Shown: positions 53,147 to 62,480 of the stretch, one piece after another
How the letters are laid out: every line of letters starts with the position of its first letter
Position numbering within the stretch: position 1 is the first letter of the stretch
From: an uncultured Collinsella sp.
GTDB taxonomy: Bacteria > Actinomycetota > Coriobacteriia > Coriobacteriales > Coriobacteriaceae
Assembly (NCBI GenBank): GCA_900549745.1
Contig: URPJ01000011.1
Span: forward strand, 1-64,000
Direction of reading: 5' to 3'
DNA: 64,000 nt
Notes under the pieces: model-generated
What the model saw: only the letters and a program-made list of their open reading frames with translations
Told to the model about the DNA's origin: nothing
Databases searched by the model: none
Made by a program: the position numbers and the translations under genes

Positions 53147-53851
53147 TTACGGCAGGATATGGAAACCGAGCGCCGCGATATCCTTGGCAAAGCCGCGGAC
53201 GGTGTCGAGCGAGACCTCGTACGGGTCACGGCCGATGTTCTTGCGCTTGGCCAGGATGCCGTTGGGCACCGTGATGATCTGGCAACCGCAGGCCTCGGCC
53301 TGGTAAATGTTGATGAGCTCGCGCGTGGACGCCCACAGGACCTCACAGTTGGGCTTGATGGCGGCCTTCTTGACCGACTCCGTCATAAACGGAATGGGGT
53401 CGACGCCGGTGTCGGCGATGCGGCCGGCAAAGAGCGAGATGATGGACGGCGTCTCGGTGTCAACGGCCTCGACCATCTCGTCAACCTGCTTAGGCGTAAA
53501 GATGGTGGTGACGTTGACCTTGATGCCGTCGGCCGACAGCTTGCGCACCAGCTCGGCGGTGGACTCGCCCTTGGTGGTCACGCACGGAATCTTGACGTAG
53601 ACGTTCTCGGCCCAGGTAGCGATCTCGCGCGCCTCGACCTCCATGGTCTCGACGTCGTCGGCAAAGACCTCAAACGAGACGGACACATCGGTGATGTGGG
53701 TCAAGACCTCTTTGGCAAACGCGCGGTAATCCGTCACGCCGCCCCTCTTCATAAGGGACGGGTTGGTCGTGAAACCCTGAACGTTGCCGTTCTCGTACAT
53801 GTCGAGCATGCCCTCGAGGTTTGCACCGTCAGCGAACACCTTGATTGCCAT
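53147..53851 (-). CDS. Transaldolase (fructose-6-phosphate-aldolase-like)
   Basis: 234 residues, class I aldolase barrel of the small TalC/Fsa group. The Schiff-base lysine is in VYVKIPC (about 82-88), preceded by FTTNPSLMKRGG and followed by VNVTTIFTPKQ, SLFAGRIADTG and VLWASTRE. Links sedoheptulose 7-phosphate and glyceraldehyde 3-phosphate in the pentose phosphate pathway, or splits fructose 6-phosphate; sequence alone does not decide. Start ATG 53851 with AAAGGAA and AGGCAG upstream. Confidence 0.92.
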   Translation of the reverse strand: MAIKVFADGANLEGMLDMYENGNVQGFTTNPSLMKRGGVTDYRAFAKEVLTHITDVSVSFEVFADDVETMEVEAREIATWAENVYVKIPCVTTKGESTAELVRKLSADGIKVNVTTIFTPKQVDEMVEAVDTETPSIISLFAGRIADTGVDPIPFMTESVKKAAIKPNCEVLWASTRELINIYQAEACGCQIITVPNGILAKRKNIGRDPYEVSLDTVRGFAKDIAALGFHILP

Positions 53852-54044
53852 CTGCCTGATTCCTTTCGTTTGCATAAGGCCGGTAAACTGCTAAACACTT
53901 TACCTACGTTTATCAAGGCTTGAGCTGCGGTTTTTTATCTTCTCGGCGAACGGTATAAACACCTCAGTGTTTGGATTGATAAATCGATTGAGCATTCAAA
54001 AGCGAAGAGTCGCAGTTTGAGCAAACGTCAGAACGCGGGATTCA

Positions 54045-54872
54045 CTAGATGAGGCCGAAATGCTGCATCGCTGTGACGGTACCGTCGTGTGCGACATCGT
54101 CGGTCACGTAGTCGGCGACCGCCTTGACCTCGGGCATGGCATTACCCATGGCCACGGCTGTCTCGACGGCGGCGAGCATGCCCAGGTCGTTGCCCGAATC
54201 GCCAAAGCCAAAGGTGCGCGCATTTCCCTCGCGGCCCAGATACGCCAGCGCTCGCGCCACGCCCACGCCCTTGTCAATGCCCTTGGGGCTCAGCTCGCGA
54301 TTCTGGCCACCGGTGTTGCACAGCTCAAACTCGCAATCGATAAAGCCGTCATCATTGGCTACGCGAGCCAGGTCGCCCGCGGTGATGCATACCTTGCCCA
54401 CGTGCAGACTGCCGTCGACGCGCATTTCCTCGGTGCTGTGCACCACAGAAGTGCCGATCAGAGACGACTGCTCAACACCCGCGGGTTCCAGGGCAAAAGT
54501 AGCCACGTTGGTCTCGAAAAAGGCCTCAATCCCTGCCGCGGCCATACGGCGCGCAAGCTCCTCAATAACGTCCTCGTCAAAGCAGTCCTCATGCACCACG
54601 CGGCCCTCGACCTCGAGCGTCGCTCCCGCCATGGCAACGACACCCGCCGGGTTCAGCGCGCGCAGGCCATCGGCAATCAGCCACAAGGGACGACCCGTGC
54701 AGATAAATGCCTGGTGACCCGCATTGCGCAGACGACCAAATGCATCGACAACAGCCTTCGACGGATGGACTGCATTGAAGTCCTTATCGGTCATATCGTC
54801 GGGATCGAACGACGTCAGCGTGCCGTCCACGTCAAAAAAGAGCACAGCGGGTTTGGGACACGCATCAATCAT
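54045..54872 (-). CDS. HAD-superfamily (Cof-type) phosphatase
   Basis: 275 residues: nucleophile motif DVDGTL (15-20), motif II CTGRP, motif III Lys in SPKGIDKGVGV and motif IV FGDSGNDLGML, with the class IIB cap between. Hydrolyses small phosphorylated metabolites; the substrate is unknown. ATG 54872 (AAAGGAA upstream). Divergent from rlmKL with a gap of 75 bases. Confidence 0.92.
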   Translation of the reverse strand: MIDACPKPAVLFFDVDGTLTSFDPDDMTDKDFNAVHPSKAVVDAFGRLRNAGHQAFICTGRPLWLIADGLRALNPAGVVAMAGATLEVEGRVVHEDCFDEDVIEELARRMAAAGIEAFFETNVATFALEPAGVEQSSLIGTSVVHSTEEMRVDGSLHVGKVCITAGDLARVANDDGFIDCEFELCNTGGQNRELSPKGIDKGVGVARALAYLGREGNARTFGFGDSGNDLGMLAAVETAVAMGNAMPEVKAVADYVTDDVAHDGTVTAMQHFGLI

Positions 54873-54947
54873 ATGAGTTCCTTTCGAGGATAAGGGCAAA
54901 CGAAGCATCCATCATATAATGGAGCGACGCAACCAGAGAGGTCACCC

Positions 54948-57515
54948 ATGGAATTTTACGCAAGCTGCCCCGAGGGCTTTGAGTCCGCACTCGCCGATGA
55001 GCTTAAACGCCTCGGGCTTTCGCATGTTCGCCGGCTGAAGGGCCGCGCCACGTTTGAGGGCGAGCTCGAAGAAGGCTATCGCGCGTGCCTGTGGTCGCGC
55101 CTGGCGAGCCGCGTGTTCGTGGTACTCGGACGCTTTGAGGCGCAGGATGCCGATGAGCTGTACGACGGCGTTTACGACATCGCTTGGGAGACCATCATCC
55201 GCCCCGGCGCCACCATCGCCATTACCGCCCGCGGCGTGACCGAGCAGCTGCGCAACACGCGCTTCTCGGCCCTGCGCGCCAAGGACGCGCTGTGTGACCG
55301 CCTGGCCGAGACCACGGGCCGTCGCGCCGACGTTGATGCCGCCGATCCCGACGTTCATCTGCTGCTTTCGCTGCGTCAGCGCCGCGCGAGCATCAGCCTG
55401 GACCTTTCGGGCGACCCGCTGTTCAAACGCCTGCCGCCCGCAGCGGCCCGCGCCAGCGAGGGCGCGCACGTGCTGCGCCCCGACTACGCCGCCCTGGTGC
55501 TGGCGCAAGTCAGCTGGACCGCGCTATGCGAGCGCGAGCTGACGGCCGATGATTACGAGAACGAAGCTCTGCCCACGCTGATCGACGCCTCGTGCGCCGG
55601 CGGCGGCCTGCTGCTGGAGGCCGTGAATATCCTGACTGACCGCGCCCCGGGCGCCGCACGCGAGCGCTGGGGCTTTGAGGGCTGGCAGCTGCACGACGCC
55701 GCCCTGTGGGAGCAGCTGCTTGCCGAGGCGCGCTCGCGCGAGGCGGCAGCGCGCGAGCGCCAGGCGCGCATCGTGGCCGCAGACATCGACCCCGCCGCCC
55801 GCAAGACTGCCGAGCGCATGGTCAAGAGCGCTGGCCACAAGCGCTTTGTCGATTTCTGCGCCGCCAAGTCCGCCACCGTACTGGACCACGCGGGCGCCGT
55901 CGCCGGTGCCGCCGTGGTCGCGGATACGACCGAGACACCGCTTTCGCTCATGCACGACGCCATGACGCTGGTCGGTGAGCTGCGCCGCGCGCCCGAGCTT
56001 GCCGCGGCACCGGTCGCCGCGCTCACCCGCGACGGATTGCTGGCCCGCGCGCTCCACGCCGAGCCCGAGCGCTCGATTGCCGTCATGCCCAACAACGAGG
56101 AAGCAGCTATTGAGGTCTGGCCTTTGCTCGACCATGCCGCCGCAGCGTTTGAGGCTGCGACCAGCGCGGATACCGAGGCCGAGGTTACGGATGCCAACGA
56201 AACCAACGATGAAGCCGCCGCTTCCGCCATGCCCGAACCTGCTGCCACGCTCGACCTGGGCGACGGCAAGCCGCTGCCCGTGCTCATCCCCGAGTCGGAG
56301 CAGTTCGCCAACCGCCTGCGCAAGAATGCCCGTCTGCGCCGCAAGTGGGCAAAGCGCGAGGGCGTGAGCTGCTACCGCGTCTACGATGCCGACCTACCCG
56401 ACTACTCCGCCGCCATCGACCTGTACGAAGGCTGCCCGCAGACGCCGGGCCGCTGGCTCGTCATCGCCGAATACGCCGCGCCCAAGACCATCGACCCCGC
56501 ACTGGCCCAGGCCCGTATGCTCGACATTCTGGCCATCGCGCCGCGCATCCTTGATGTTCCGGCCGAGCACGTGCACGCCAAGGCCCGCATGCGTTCGCGC
56601 GGTGGCTCTCAGTACGGCAAGCAGGGTGCCGGCAAGGGCGCGTCGGGCGAGCGCGCCAATATCGCACGCCGTCGTCTGCCGCTCATCGAAGAGGGCGGCC
56701 TCACCTTTGCCGTCAACTTTGACGACTATCTGGATGTGGGCATCTTCCTGGACCACCGCGTCACCCGCAACCTGGTGCGCGAGCACGCCAAGCAGGCGCG
56801 CCGCTTCCTCAACCTGTTCGCCTACACCGGCACCGCCACCTGCTACGCAGCCGACGGCGGCGTCGAGGAGACCGTGACGGTCGACCTTTCCAACACCTAC
56901 TTGGACTGGGCCGAGCGCAACATGCGCCAGAACGGCTTTGTGGGGCCGCAGCATCACTTTGTGCGCGACGACGTGCTCGCCTGGATTCGTGACCAGCGCC
57001 AGACGCGCAACCGCTGGGACCTGATCTTTGTCGACCCGCCCACGTTCTCGAACTCGTCCAAGATGGGCCGCCGCACCTGGGATGTCCAGCGCGACCATGT
57101 TGAGCTTTTGGCCGGCGTATCGCGCCTGCTCGCACAGGGCGGCCACGCCATCTTTAGCTGCAACCTGCGTGGCTTCCGCCCCGAGACGCGCAAGCTCGCG
57201 CGCGCGGGCGTCGTGCTGGAGAACATTACGGCGCAAACCATCCCAGAGGACTTCGCGCGCAACCAGAAGGTGCACCATTGCTATATCGTGCGCCGCCTGC
57301 CCATCGAGGACGCCATGGCCGAGGTCGGCTTTAGCGCCGAGGAGATTGCCGAGCGAACCGAGGAGCTGCGCAACCCCGAGGCGCGCAAGCCTCGCGCAAC
57401 GGCGCCCGCGCACGCGCAGACCGGTGACCGAGGACCGCACTGCGACGACAAGCCTGCCTGCTCAGGCAAGCCCAAAAAGAAGAAGTTCTACGCCAGCAAG
57501 CCCAAGGACAAATAG
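54948..57515 (+). CDS. rlmKL: RlmKL-type 23S rRNA methyltransferase with degenerate RlmL half
   Basis: 855 residues, fusion of RlmL (THUMP plus Rossmann, 1-420) and RlmK (about 450-790). The K half is complete: NLFAYTGTATCY (622-633), VDPPTFSNSSKM (about 693-704), so m7G2069 modification is expected. In the L half the SAM motif usually DPMCGSGT is DASCAGGG (213-220), and where NPPYGERL is expected there is VVADTTETPLSL (323-334), although flanking DRAPG, WGFEGW and HD are kept. The m2G2445 activity is therefore probably lost. Lys-rich C-terminal tail. Ends four bases before a hairpin. Confidence 0.93.
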   Translation: MEFYASCPEGFESALADELKRLGLSHVRRLKGRATFEGELEEGYRACLWSRLASRVFVVLGRFEAQDADELYDGVYDIAWETIIRPGATIAITARGVTEQLRNTRFSALRAKDALCDRLAETTGRRADVDAADPDVHLLLSLRQRRASISLDLSGDPLFKRLPPAAARASEGAHVLRPDYAALVLAQVSWTALCERELTADDYENEALPTLIDASCAGGGLLLEAVNILTDRAPGAARERWGFEGWQLHDAALWEQLLAEARSREAAARERQARIVAADIDPAARKTAERMVKSAGHKRFVDFCAAKSATVLDHAGAVAGAAVVADTTETPLSLMHDAMTLVGELRRAPELAAAPVAALTRDGLLARALHAEPERSIAVMPNNEEAAIEVWPLLDHAAAAFEAATSADTEAEVTDANETNDEAAASAMPEPAATLDLGDGKPLPVLIPESEQFANRLRKNARLRRKWAKREGVSCYRVYDADLPDYSAAIDLYEGCPQTPGRWLVIAEYAAPKTIDPALAQARMLDILAIAPRILDVPAEHVHAKARMRSRGGSQYGKQGAGKGASGERANIARRRLPLIEEGGLTFAVNFDDYLDVGIFLDHRVTRNLVREHAKQARRFLNLFAYTGTATCYAADGGVEETVTVDLSNTYLDWAERNMRQNGFVGPQHHFVRDDVLAWIRDQRQTRNRWDLIFVDPPTFSNSSKMGRRTWDVQRDHVELLAGVSRLLAQGGHAIFSCNLRGFRPETRKLARAGVVLENITAQTIPEDFARNQKVHHCYIVRRLPIEDAMAEVGFSAEEIAERTEELRNPEARKPRATAPAHAQTGDRGPHCDDKPACSGKPKKKKFYASKPKDK

Positions 57516-57520
57516 ACAAA

Positions 57521-57585
57521 GTTGCGGTGGAATACGGACTGTTTTGCCTGGAATTAGGCAAATTTAGACCGTATTTCACCGCAAC
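57521..57585. terminator. Hairpin between convergent rlmKL and kdpE
   Basis: 20-bp arms (GTTGCGGTGGAATACGGACT with two mismatches) and an inner TTGCCT / AGGCAA stem. Positioned to act on both converging transcripts; no strong T tract. Confidence 0.65.
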
Positions 57586-57610
57586 TCATATTGGGACGGT
57601 GGTTGGCGAT

Positions 57611-58324
57611 CTAGCCTTGGGTAACTAGGCGGTAGCCAATGCCTACGTGGGTTTGGATGTAGCGCGGATGCGCGGGGTCGGACTCGATCTTCTTGCGCAG
57701 CGTGCCCATAAAGACGCGCAGGCTCGCCAGGTCGCTCTTAGTTGCCGTGCCCCAAATCTCGTGCAGGATAAACTGGTGCGTCAGTACCTTGTCGGCGTTA
57801 TGCGCCAGCAGGCACAGGAGCTTATACTCGATCGGCGTCAGATGCAGTTCCTCGCCATCCATCGTGGCGATGCCGGCATCAAAATCGATATGCAGCTCAC
57901 CGGTATCGAACGAGCCCTCGGAGACAACGCCGCCCGTCTGCGCATACGAAAGGCGCCTGAGCGTCGTGCGAATGCGCGCGAGCAGTTCCTCGACCGAAAA
58001 CGGCTTGGTCAGGTAGTCGTCGGCACCGGCATCGAGCGCGCGGATTTTGTCCGCGTCCTCGCTGCGCGCCGAGACCACGATAATCGGCATGCCCGACCAT
58101 GCGCGCACCGACTCCACCACCTTGACGCCGTCCATATCGGGCAGGCCCAGATCGAGCAGCACAATGCTCGGCGTCTGCGACGAGGCGGCGGCGATAGCGG
58201 CATGGGCGGTCTCCACAGCCATATGGCGCAAGCCGTGCGCCTCGAGCGCGGCAACAATAAGATTGCGGACGGCGGGGTCGTCCTCAACGACCAAGATGAG
58301 CGGTTTTACGGCAGAGTTCGGCAC
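57611..58324 (-). CDS. kdpE: Response regulator KdpE
   Basis: OmpR-type regulator of 237 residues: receiver domain with acidic pair EDD (about 12-14), phospho-acceptor Asp in LLDLGLPDMDG, Lys in TKPF, and a C-terminal winged helix (LTPIEYKLLCLLA, RVFMGTLRKKIE, IGYRL). GTG 58324 has AAGGAG 7 bases upstream and lies 4 bases after the kdpD stop. Expected to control potassium uptake genes; here kup lies upstream instead of kdpFABC. Confidence 0.93.
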   Translation of the reverse strand: MPNSAVKPLILVVEDDPAVRNLIVAALEAHGLRHMAVETAHAAIAAASSQTPSIVLLDLGLPDMDGVKVVESVRAWSGMPIIVVSARSEDADKIRALDAGADDYLTKPFSVEELLARIRTTLRRLSYAQTGGVVSEGSFDTGELHIDFDAGIATMDGEELHLTPIEYKLLCLLAHNADKVLTHQFILHEIWGTATKSDLASLRVFMGTLRKKIESDPAHPRYIQTHVGIGYRLVTQG

Positions 58325-58328
58325 AGCG

Positions 58329-59954
58329 CTACTCCTTATCAAACGAAACGTCGGCGGCAGGAAGCTCAATCGTAAAGACCGAGCCGTGCGGGTCCGCCGC
58401 GGCAACCTCTATGCTACCGCCATGTGCCAACGCAATGGAACGGCAGAGCGAAAGACCCAGGCCAACGCTGCGGTGGCTGTCGGCCAGACCATGGTTGGCG
58501 GTATAGAACGACTCAAAGATCCGCTCGCGATCCTCGGGTGCGATGCCCGGACCATCATCGGCCACCGAGCACGCCACGCGTCCATCGTCGACGCTAATCG
58601 AAATCACGATATGCGAACCCGCGGGCGTATAGGTGATGGCGTTGTTCACCAGATTGACCACCAGCTGCACCATCAGGCGCGCATCGACGTTGACGAGCGC
58701 CGGCTCATCGCACGCCACCACCTTAAGGTCGTGCTCGCGCACGGCCGGATTTACGTGGCGCAGCGCCTCCTCGACGATATCGTCCATGAGCTCGAGCGTG
58801 GTCGACAGGCGCATACCGCCACCCTCGAGCTTGGTGATGGCGAGCAGATTCTCGACGGTGGCGTTGAGCCACAGCGCATCCGAGCGAATGGATAGAAGCA
58901 GGCCGCGGCGCGTCTGGGCATCGAGCACCGCGGTGCCGGTCGAGCCCTGGTCGAGCAGCACGTCGGCATTGCCCGAAATACTGGTGAGCGGCGTACGCAG
59001 ATCGTGCGAGATGGAGCGCAGTAGGTTGGCGCGCAGCTGCTCGTTTTTTGCAAGCACCGCCGCCTCCTCGCGGGCCTCCATGGCGCGAGCGCGATCAAGT
59101 GCCAGCTCGCCTTCGCTCACGATGGCATCGGCAAGTGTTCGCTCCTCGTGCGTCAGCACGTCGGGCTCGGCAACGATAGCCAGCACGCCCACCACCGAGG
59201 CGGGGTCGCCCGAGCGCGCGAAGCCGTCGCCTGTGCGAACCGTCAGGTAGATGCCATAAAACGCCGAGCCGCCAAACGTGGCGTCGAGCGGCGTTCCCAC
59301 ATAGGCGGACGCCGAGAGCCGCGGCGGCATCTGCGGCGCCAGTTCGTGCACCGGTGCAGCATCGCCCACGGCCGTGTATGTCGAACGCGGCAGCAGGTCA
59401 TCGCCCTCGGCGTCGGCGCTGTACCACACGACCGGACAGCCCGAAAGACGCGCCAGCTGCGTGGCCATGGCGTGAACGATCTGCTGCTCGTCGGCGCAGC
59501 GCTGCAGCATGCGGTTGGTCTCGAGCACCATATGCGTGCGACGGTCGCTGGCGGCAGCCTGCGCCAAGGCCCGGCGCAGGGCTAACGCAATCGAGCTCGA
59601 TACAAGCGAGACCACAAACATGATGAAGAACATGCCGGGATAGCCGCGGTCGATAAGCGACAGCGAGTAGCGCGGGTCGACAAACAAGAAGTTGTAGAGC
59701 GCCACGGCGGCAGCCGAGCTCAGCAAGCAATACAGGCGACTCCAGGTAAAGAATGCGCACAGCTGCACGGCGAACACATAGACGATCATGATGCTCGGCG
59801 CGAGACCCGGATGGTCGAGCAGCGCGCCCACAATCGTCGCCGCCACCAACAGCCCCACCGACACGCAGGCGTCATACAGAGGAGTGCGGCGCGTCAGCGT
59901 TGTGCGCCGCCACCAAAAGCTATCGGCAATATCGCCGTCCGTACGGACGTCCAT
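58329..59954 (-). CDS. kdpD: KdpD-type sensor histidine kinase lacking the N-terminal domain
   Basis: 541 residues. Four membrane helices (about 28-130), a GAF-like region, and a kinase core with H-box SISHDLRTPLTS, N-box NLVNNAITYTP, G1 DDGPGIAPED and G2 VGLGLSLC. The approximately 390-residue cytoplasmic N-terminal KdpD/Usp domain of the E. coli protein is absent; the gene starts at its own ATG, so this is a short architecture and not an obvious truncation. Partner of kdpE. Confidence 0.92.
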   Translation of the reverse strand: MDVRTDGDIADSFWWRRTTLTRRTPLYDACVSVGLLVAATIVGALLDHPGLAPSIMIVYVFAVQLCAFFTWSRLYCLLSSAAAVALYNFLFVDPRYSLSLIDRGYPGMFFIMFVVSLVSSSIALALRRALAQAAASDRRTHMVLETNRMLQRCADEQQIVHAMATQLARLSGCPVVWYSADAEGDDLLPRSTYTAVGDAAPVHELAPQMPPRLSASAYVGTPLDATFGGSAFYGIYLTVRTGDGFARSGDPASVVGVLAIVAEPDVLTHEERTLADAIVSEGELALDRARAMEAREEAAVLAKNEQLRANLLRSISHDLRTPLTSISGNADVLLDQGSTGTAVLDAQTRRGLLLSIRSDALWLNATVENLLAITKLEGGGMRLSTTLELMDDIVEEALRHVNPAVREHDLKVVACDEPALVNVDARLMVQLVVNLVNNAITYTPAGSHIVISISVDDGRVACSVADDGPGIAPEDRERIFESFYTANHGLADSHRSVGLGLSLCRSIALAHGGSIEVAAADPHGSVFTIELPAADVSFDKE

Positions 59955-59982
59955 CAGCGCCCCGCCCCTCTCTCAAAAACAA

Positions 59983-60020
59983 AAACCACCACAAAGGGAC
60001 AGGCACCTTTGTGGTGGTTT
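59983..60020. repeat. ACAAAGGGAC-type hairpin between kup operon and kdpD
   Basis: 15-bp perfect arms AAACCACCACAAAGG / CCTTTGTGGTGGTTT, immediately followed by a second partial copy of the right arm (CCTTGTGGTGGTT). May terminate the kup transcript ahead of kdpDE. Confidence 0.75.
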
Positions 60021-60065
60021 CCCTTGTGGTGGTTCCAAGTGTATAGCCTTTGCAACCGGCGGTCG

Positions 60066-60260
60066 CTAGACAAACAGCACGTGCGCGAGTAGGGCACACA
60101 CGCACACTGCTCCAAATACCAGTGCCACAATCGAGATCACGCGGTCGGCCATATCCATGTTGGCCCGATTCGTAAAGAACCGATCTTCGGCGGCATCGGC
60201 GCGTGCCTCGCGCACCAGCTCGGTCGCAAGATCGCAACCGTCAAGCACCTTTGCATCCAT
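60066..60260 (-). CDS. Small membrane protein downstream of kup
   Basis: 64 residues, not recognised. A charged N-terminal half with DLATELVREARADAAEDRFF and one membrane helix at the C terminus (about 41-63). The Shine-Dalgarno GGGAGGAAACC before ATG 60260 is almost the same as that of kup (GGGAGGAAACCGGCTT), which supports translation. Between kup and kdpD, so perhaps a Kup-associated or regulatory peptide; this is inference from position. Confidence 0.65.
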   Translation of the reverse strand: MDAKVLDGCDLATELVREARADAAEDRFFTNRANMDMADRVISIVALVFGAVCVCALLAHVLFV

Positions 60261-60329
60261 GGTTTCCTCCCAGGACTCAATCCCCGTCAATACAAGCCCG
60301 CCCGTTCGCAGACAAACCTCGAGCGTCGA

Positions 60330-62357
60330 CTACGGCCGCTCGTTGGGAGCCAGGCGCTGCATCTTGTTCACGGCCTTAAACTTGGTGAACAGCGGCACGT
60401 ACTCAAAGCTCACGTTGGAGTTCTCCAGGCCGTACCAGCGTGCGGGCGTGCCGGCGGCGCGGCGGATGATGTACTTGAGCGTGATGGCCGTACGCTCGCT
60501 GGGCTCCACATCGCTTTCGGGCGCCAGAAGCTTACGGATCAGGACGAACTTGAACGTACCGATGTTACCCGGATCCTTGTAGACCGAGTAGTCATGCGTC
60601 TGCGGCGGCAGCTCGCCGGTGGCAGCCAGGTCCTGAACGACCTGACGCAGATAGGCATTGACGCGCTGGTTAATCTTGTAGCCCAGGTACAGATGCACGC
60701 GGAACACGTAGTCAGTGCCGAACGTCTCGACCGAATAGGCAAAGGTATGCGGCTCGTCCATGGTCTCGACATTCACGAACCACCAGGCGCGAGCGCGCTT
60801 GGGATGCTTGTCCAGAATCGAGTAGACGATATCACGGTCGATGTAGTCGGTATGGGTGTCCTTGGTCAGGTACACGATGTTGTCGCTCAGGCGCTCGTAG
60901 CGATCGTCATCGCGCAGGCGCTTGAGCTGCGGCAGGTAGCTGCGCAGCGGCAGCAGCGTAAACTGGCGCTGCTCAACAGCCGTACCGTTGTACCAGCACA
61001 CCATAATGCCCATGATGAGTGCAGCCATGAGGATGGTGAAGTAGCCGCCGTGGAAGAACTTGGTGAGCGAGCTCACGAAGAAGAAGCCTTCGAGCAAAAG
61101 GAAGAAGGCTGCGAAGATCCACGGAGCAACCTTGAGCTTACGCTCCTCGTGCAGGTAGAAGAAGAGCAGCAGCGTGGTGCACATCATAGTCAGCGTAATG
61201 GCAAGGCCGTAGGCGGCTTCCATATGCGCCGAGTTCTGGAACAGCAGCACCACAATGACGCAGCCGACAAGCATGACATTGTTGACCATGGGGATGTAGA
61301 GCTGGCCCTTGGTCTCGGCAGGGTAGAAGACCTGCATGTGCGGCATGAGGTCCAGACGGCTGGCCTCGGACACCAGCGAGAATGCACCGGTGATGAGCGC
61401 CTGCGAGGCAATGATGGCCGCGACGGTGGAAAGGCCGACGGCAAACGGGCGCAGGCCCGGGGCGAGCATCTGGTAGAACGGGTTGAGATCGGCAATGCCC
61501 ATGAGCTCGGGGTTGGCAGCGTTGTTCATAAGCCAAGCGCCCTGGCCCATATAGGACAGCAGCAGGCAGCACTTAACGAACGGCCAGGTAGCGTAGATAT
61601 TGCCGCGGCCGACGTGGCCCATGTCGGAGTAGAGCGCCTCGGCACCGGTGGTGGCGAGGAAGCAGCTGCCCAGAATCATGATGCCCGCGTGGTTGTTGGG
61701 GCTCAACAAAAAGGCGATGCCGCGGAGCGGGTTGAGGCACAGCAGCACGGCGGGGTGCTGTAAGACAAAGAACAGACCCGTGCCGCCCAGGAATAGGAAC
61801 CACAGCGTCATGATGGGGCCAAAGGCGTGACCGATCTTGGCCGTACCGATGCGCTGTACCAAGAAGAGCGCGATGATGATGGCGAGCGTAATGGCGACGA
61901 CGCGGCCCTGGTCATCGCCCAGCACGGCATGAACCGCCGGGATAGTGCGCAGGCCCTCGATGGCCGTGGTAACGGTAACGGCCGGCGTCAGGATGCCGTC
62001 GGCGAGCAACGCGGCGCCACCCAGCATGGCGGGGATGATAAGCCACTTGCCGCAGCGCCTGACCAGGCTGTACAGGGCAAAGATGCCGCCCTCACCATGG
62101 TTATCGGCGCGCAGCGAGATGAGCACATACTTGATGGTGGTCAGCAACGTGACCGTCCACACGACAAGGGAGAGCGCGCCGAGCACGAACTCCTCCGTGA
62201 CGCTTCCGATGCCGCCGTTGCCGGCAACGAGCGCCTTGGTTACATACATGGGGCTGGTGCCGATATCGCCGTACACCACGCCTAGCGTGACGAGCATCGC
62301 CGAGATGCTCACAGGAATCGCAGCGTGCGAGGCTGCCTCCTTGGCCTTTTGTTCCAT
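60330..62357 (-). CDS. kup: Kup-type potassium uptake transporter
   Basis: 675 residues, twelve membrane helices in the N-terminal two thirds and a soluble C-terminal domain. Signature segments include LGVVYGDIGTSPMYV, ALYSLVRR, the ADGILTPAVTV helix and FALVQRIGTAKIG-like LFLVQRIGTAKIGHAFGP. H+/K+ symporter of the KUP family. Start at ATG 62357 with GGGAGG upstream; the TTG at 62375 overlaps that site. A TATAAT at 62393-62398 (minus) may be its -10 box. Confidence 0.95.
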   Translation of the reverse strand: MEQKAKEAASHAAIPVSISAMLVTLGVVYGDIGTSPMYVTKALVAGNGGIGSVTEEFVLGALSLVVWTVTLLTTIKYVLISLRADNHGEGGIFALYSLVRRCGKWLIIPAMLGGAALLADGILTPAVTVTTAIEGLRTIPAVHAVLGDDQGRVVAITLAIIIALFLVQRIGTAKIGHAFGPIMTLWFLFLGGTGLFFVLQHPAVLLCLNPLRGIAFLLSPNNHAGIMILGSCFLATTGAEALYSDMGHVGRGNIYATWPFVKCCLLLSYMGQGAWLMNNAANPELMGIADLNPFYQMLAPGLRPFAVGLSTVAAIIASQALITGAFSLVSEASRLDLMPHMQVFYPAETKGQLYIPMVNNVMLVGCVIVVLLFQNSAHMEAAYGLAITLTMMCTTLLLFFYLHEERKLKVAPWIFAAFFLLLEGFFFVSSLTKFFHGGYFTILMAALIMGIMVCWYNGTAVEQRQFTLLPLRSYLPQLKRLRDDDRYERLSDNIVYLTKDTHTDYIDRDIVYSILDKHPKRARAWWFVNVETMDEPHTFAYSVETFGTDYVFRVHLYLGYKINQRVNAYLRQVVQDLAATGELPPQTHDYSVYKDPGNIGTFKFVLIRKLLAPESDVEPSERTAITLKYIIRRAAGTPARWYGLENSNVSFEYVPLFTKFKAVNKMQRLAPNERP

Positions 62358-62392
62358 AAGCCGGTTTCCTCCCAACTTTAATGTTCGAAGGG

Positions 62393-62398
62393 ATTATA
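62393..62398 (-). promoter_or_regulatory. Possible -10 box of kup
   Basis: Perfect TATAAT on the minus strand, about 35 bases upstream of the kup start; no convincing -35 box at the proper distance. Confidence 0.4.
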
Positions 62399-62480
62399 GG
62401 TAATCGGCCCATGTTTTAATGCACTGTTTTCCCAGCTAGATAAAGATTTATACAGTCTTTAGGCTACCGCGGCGATATGA

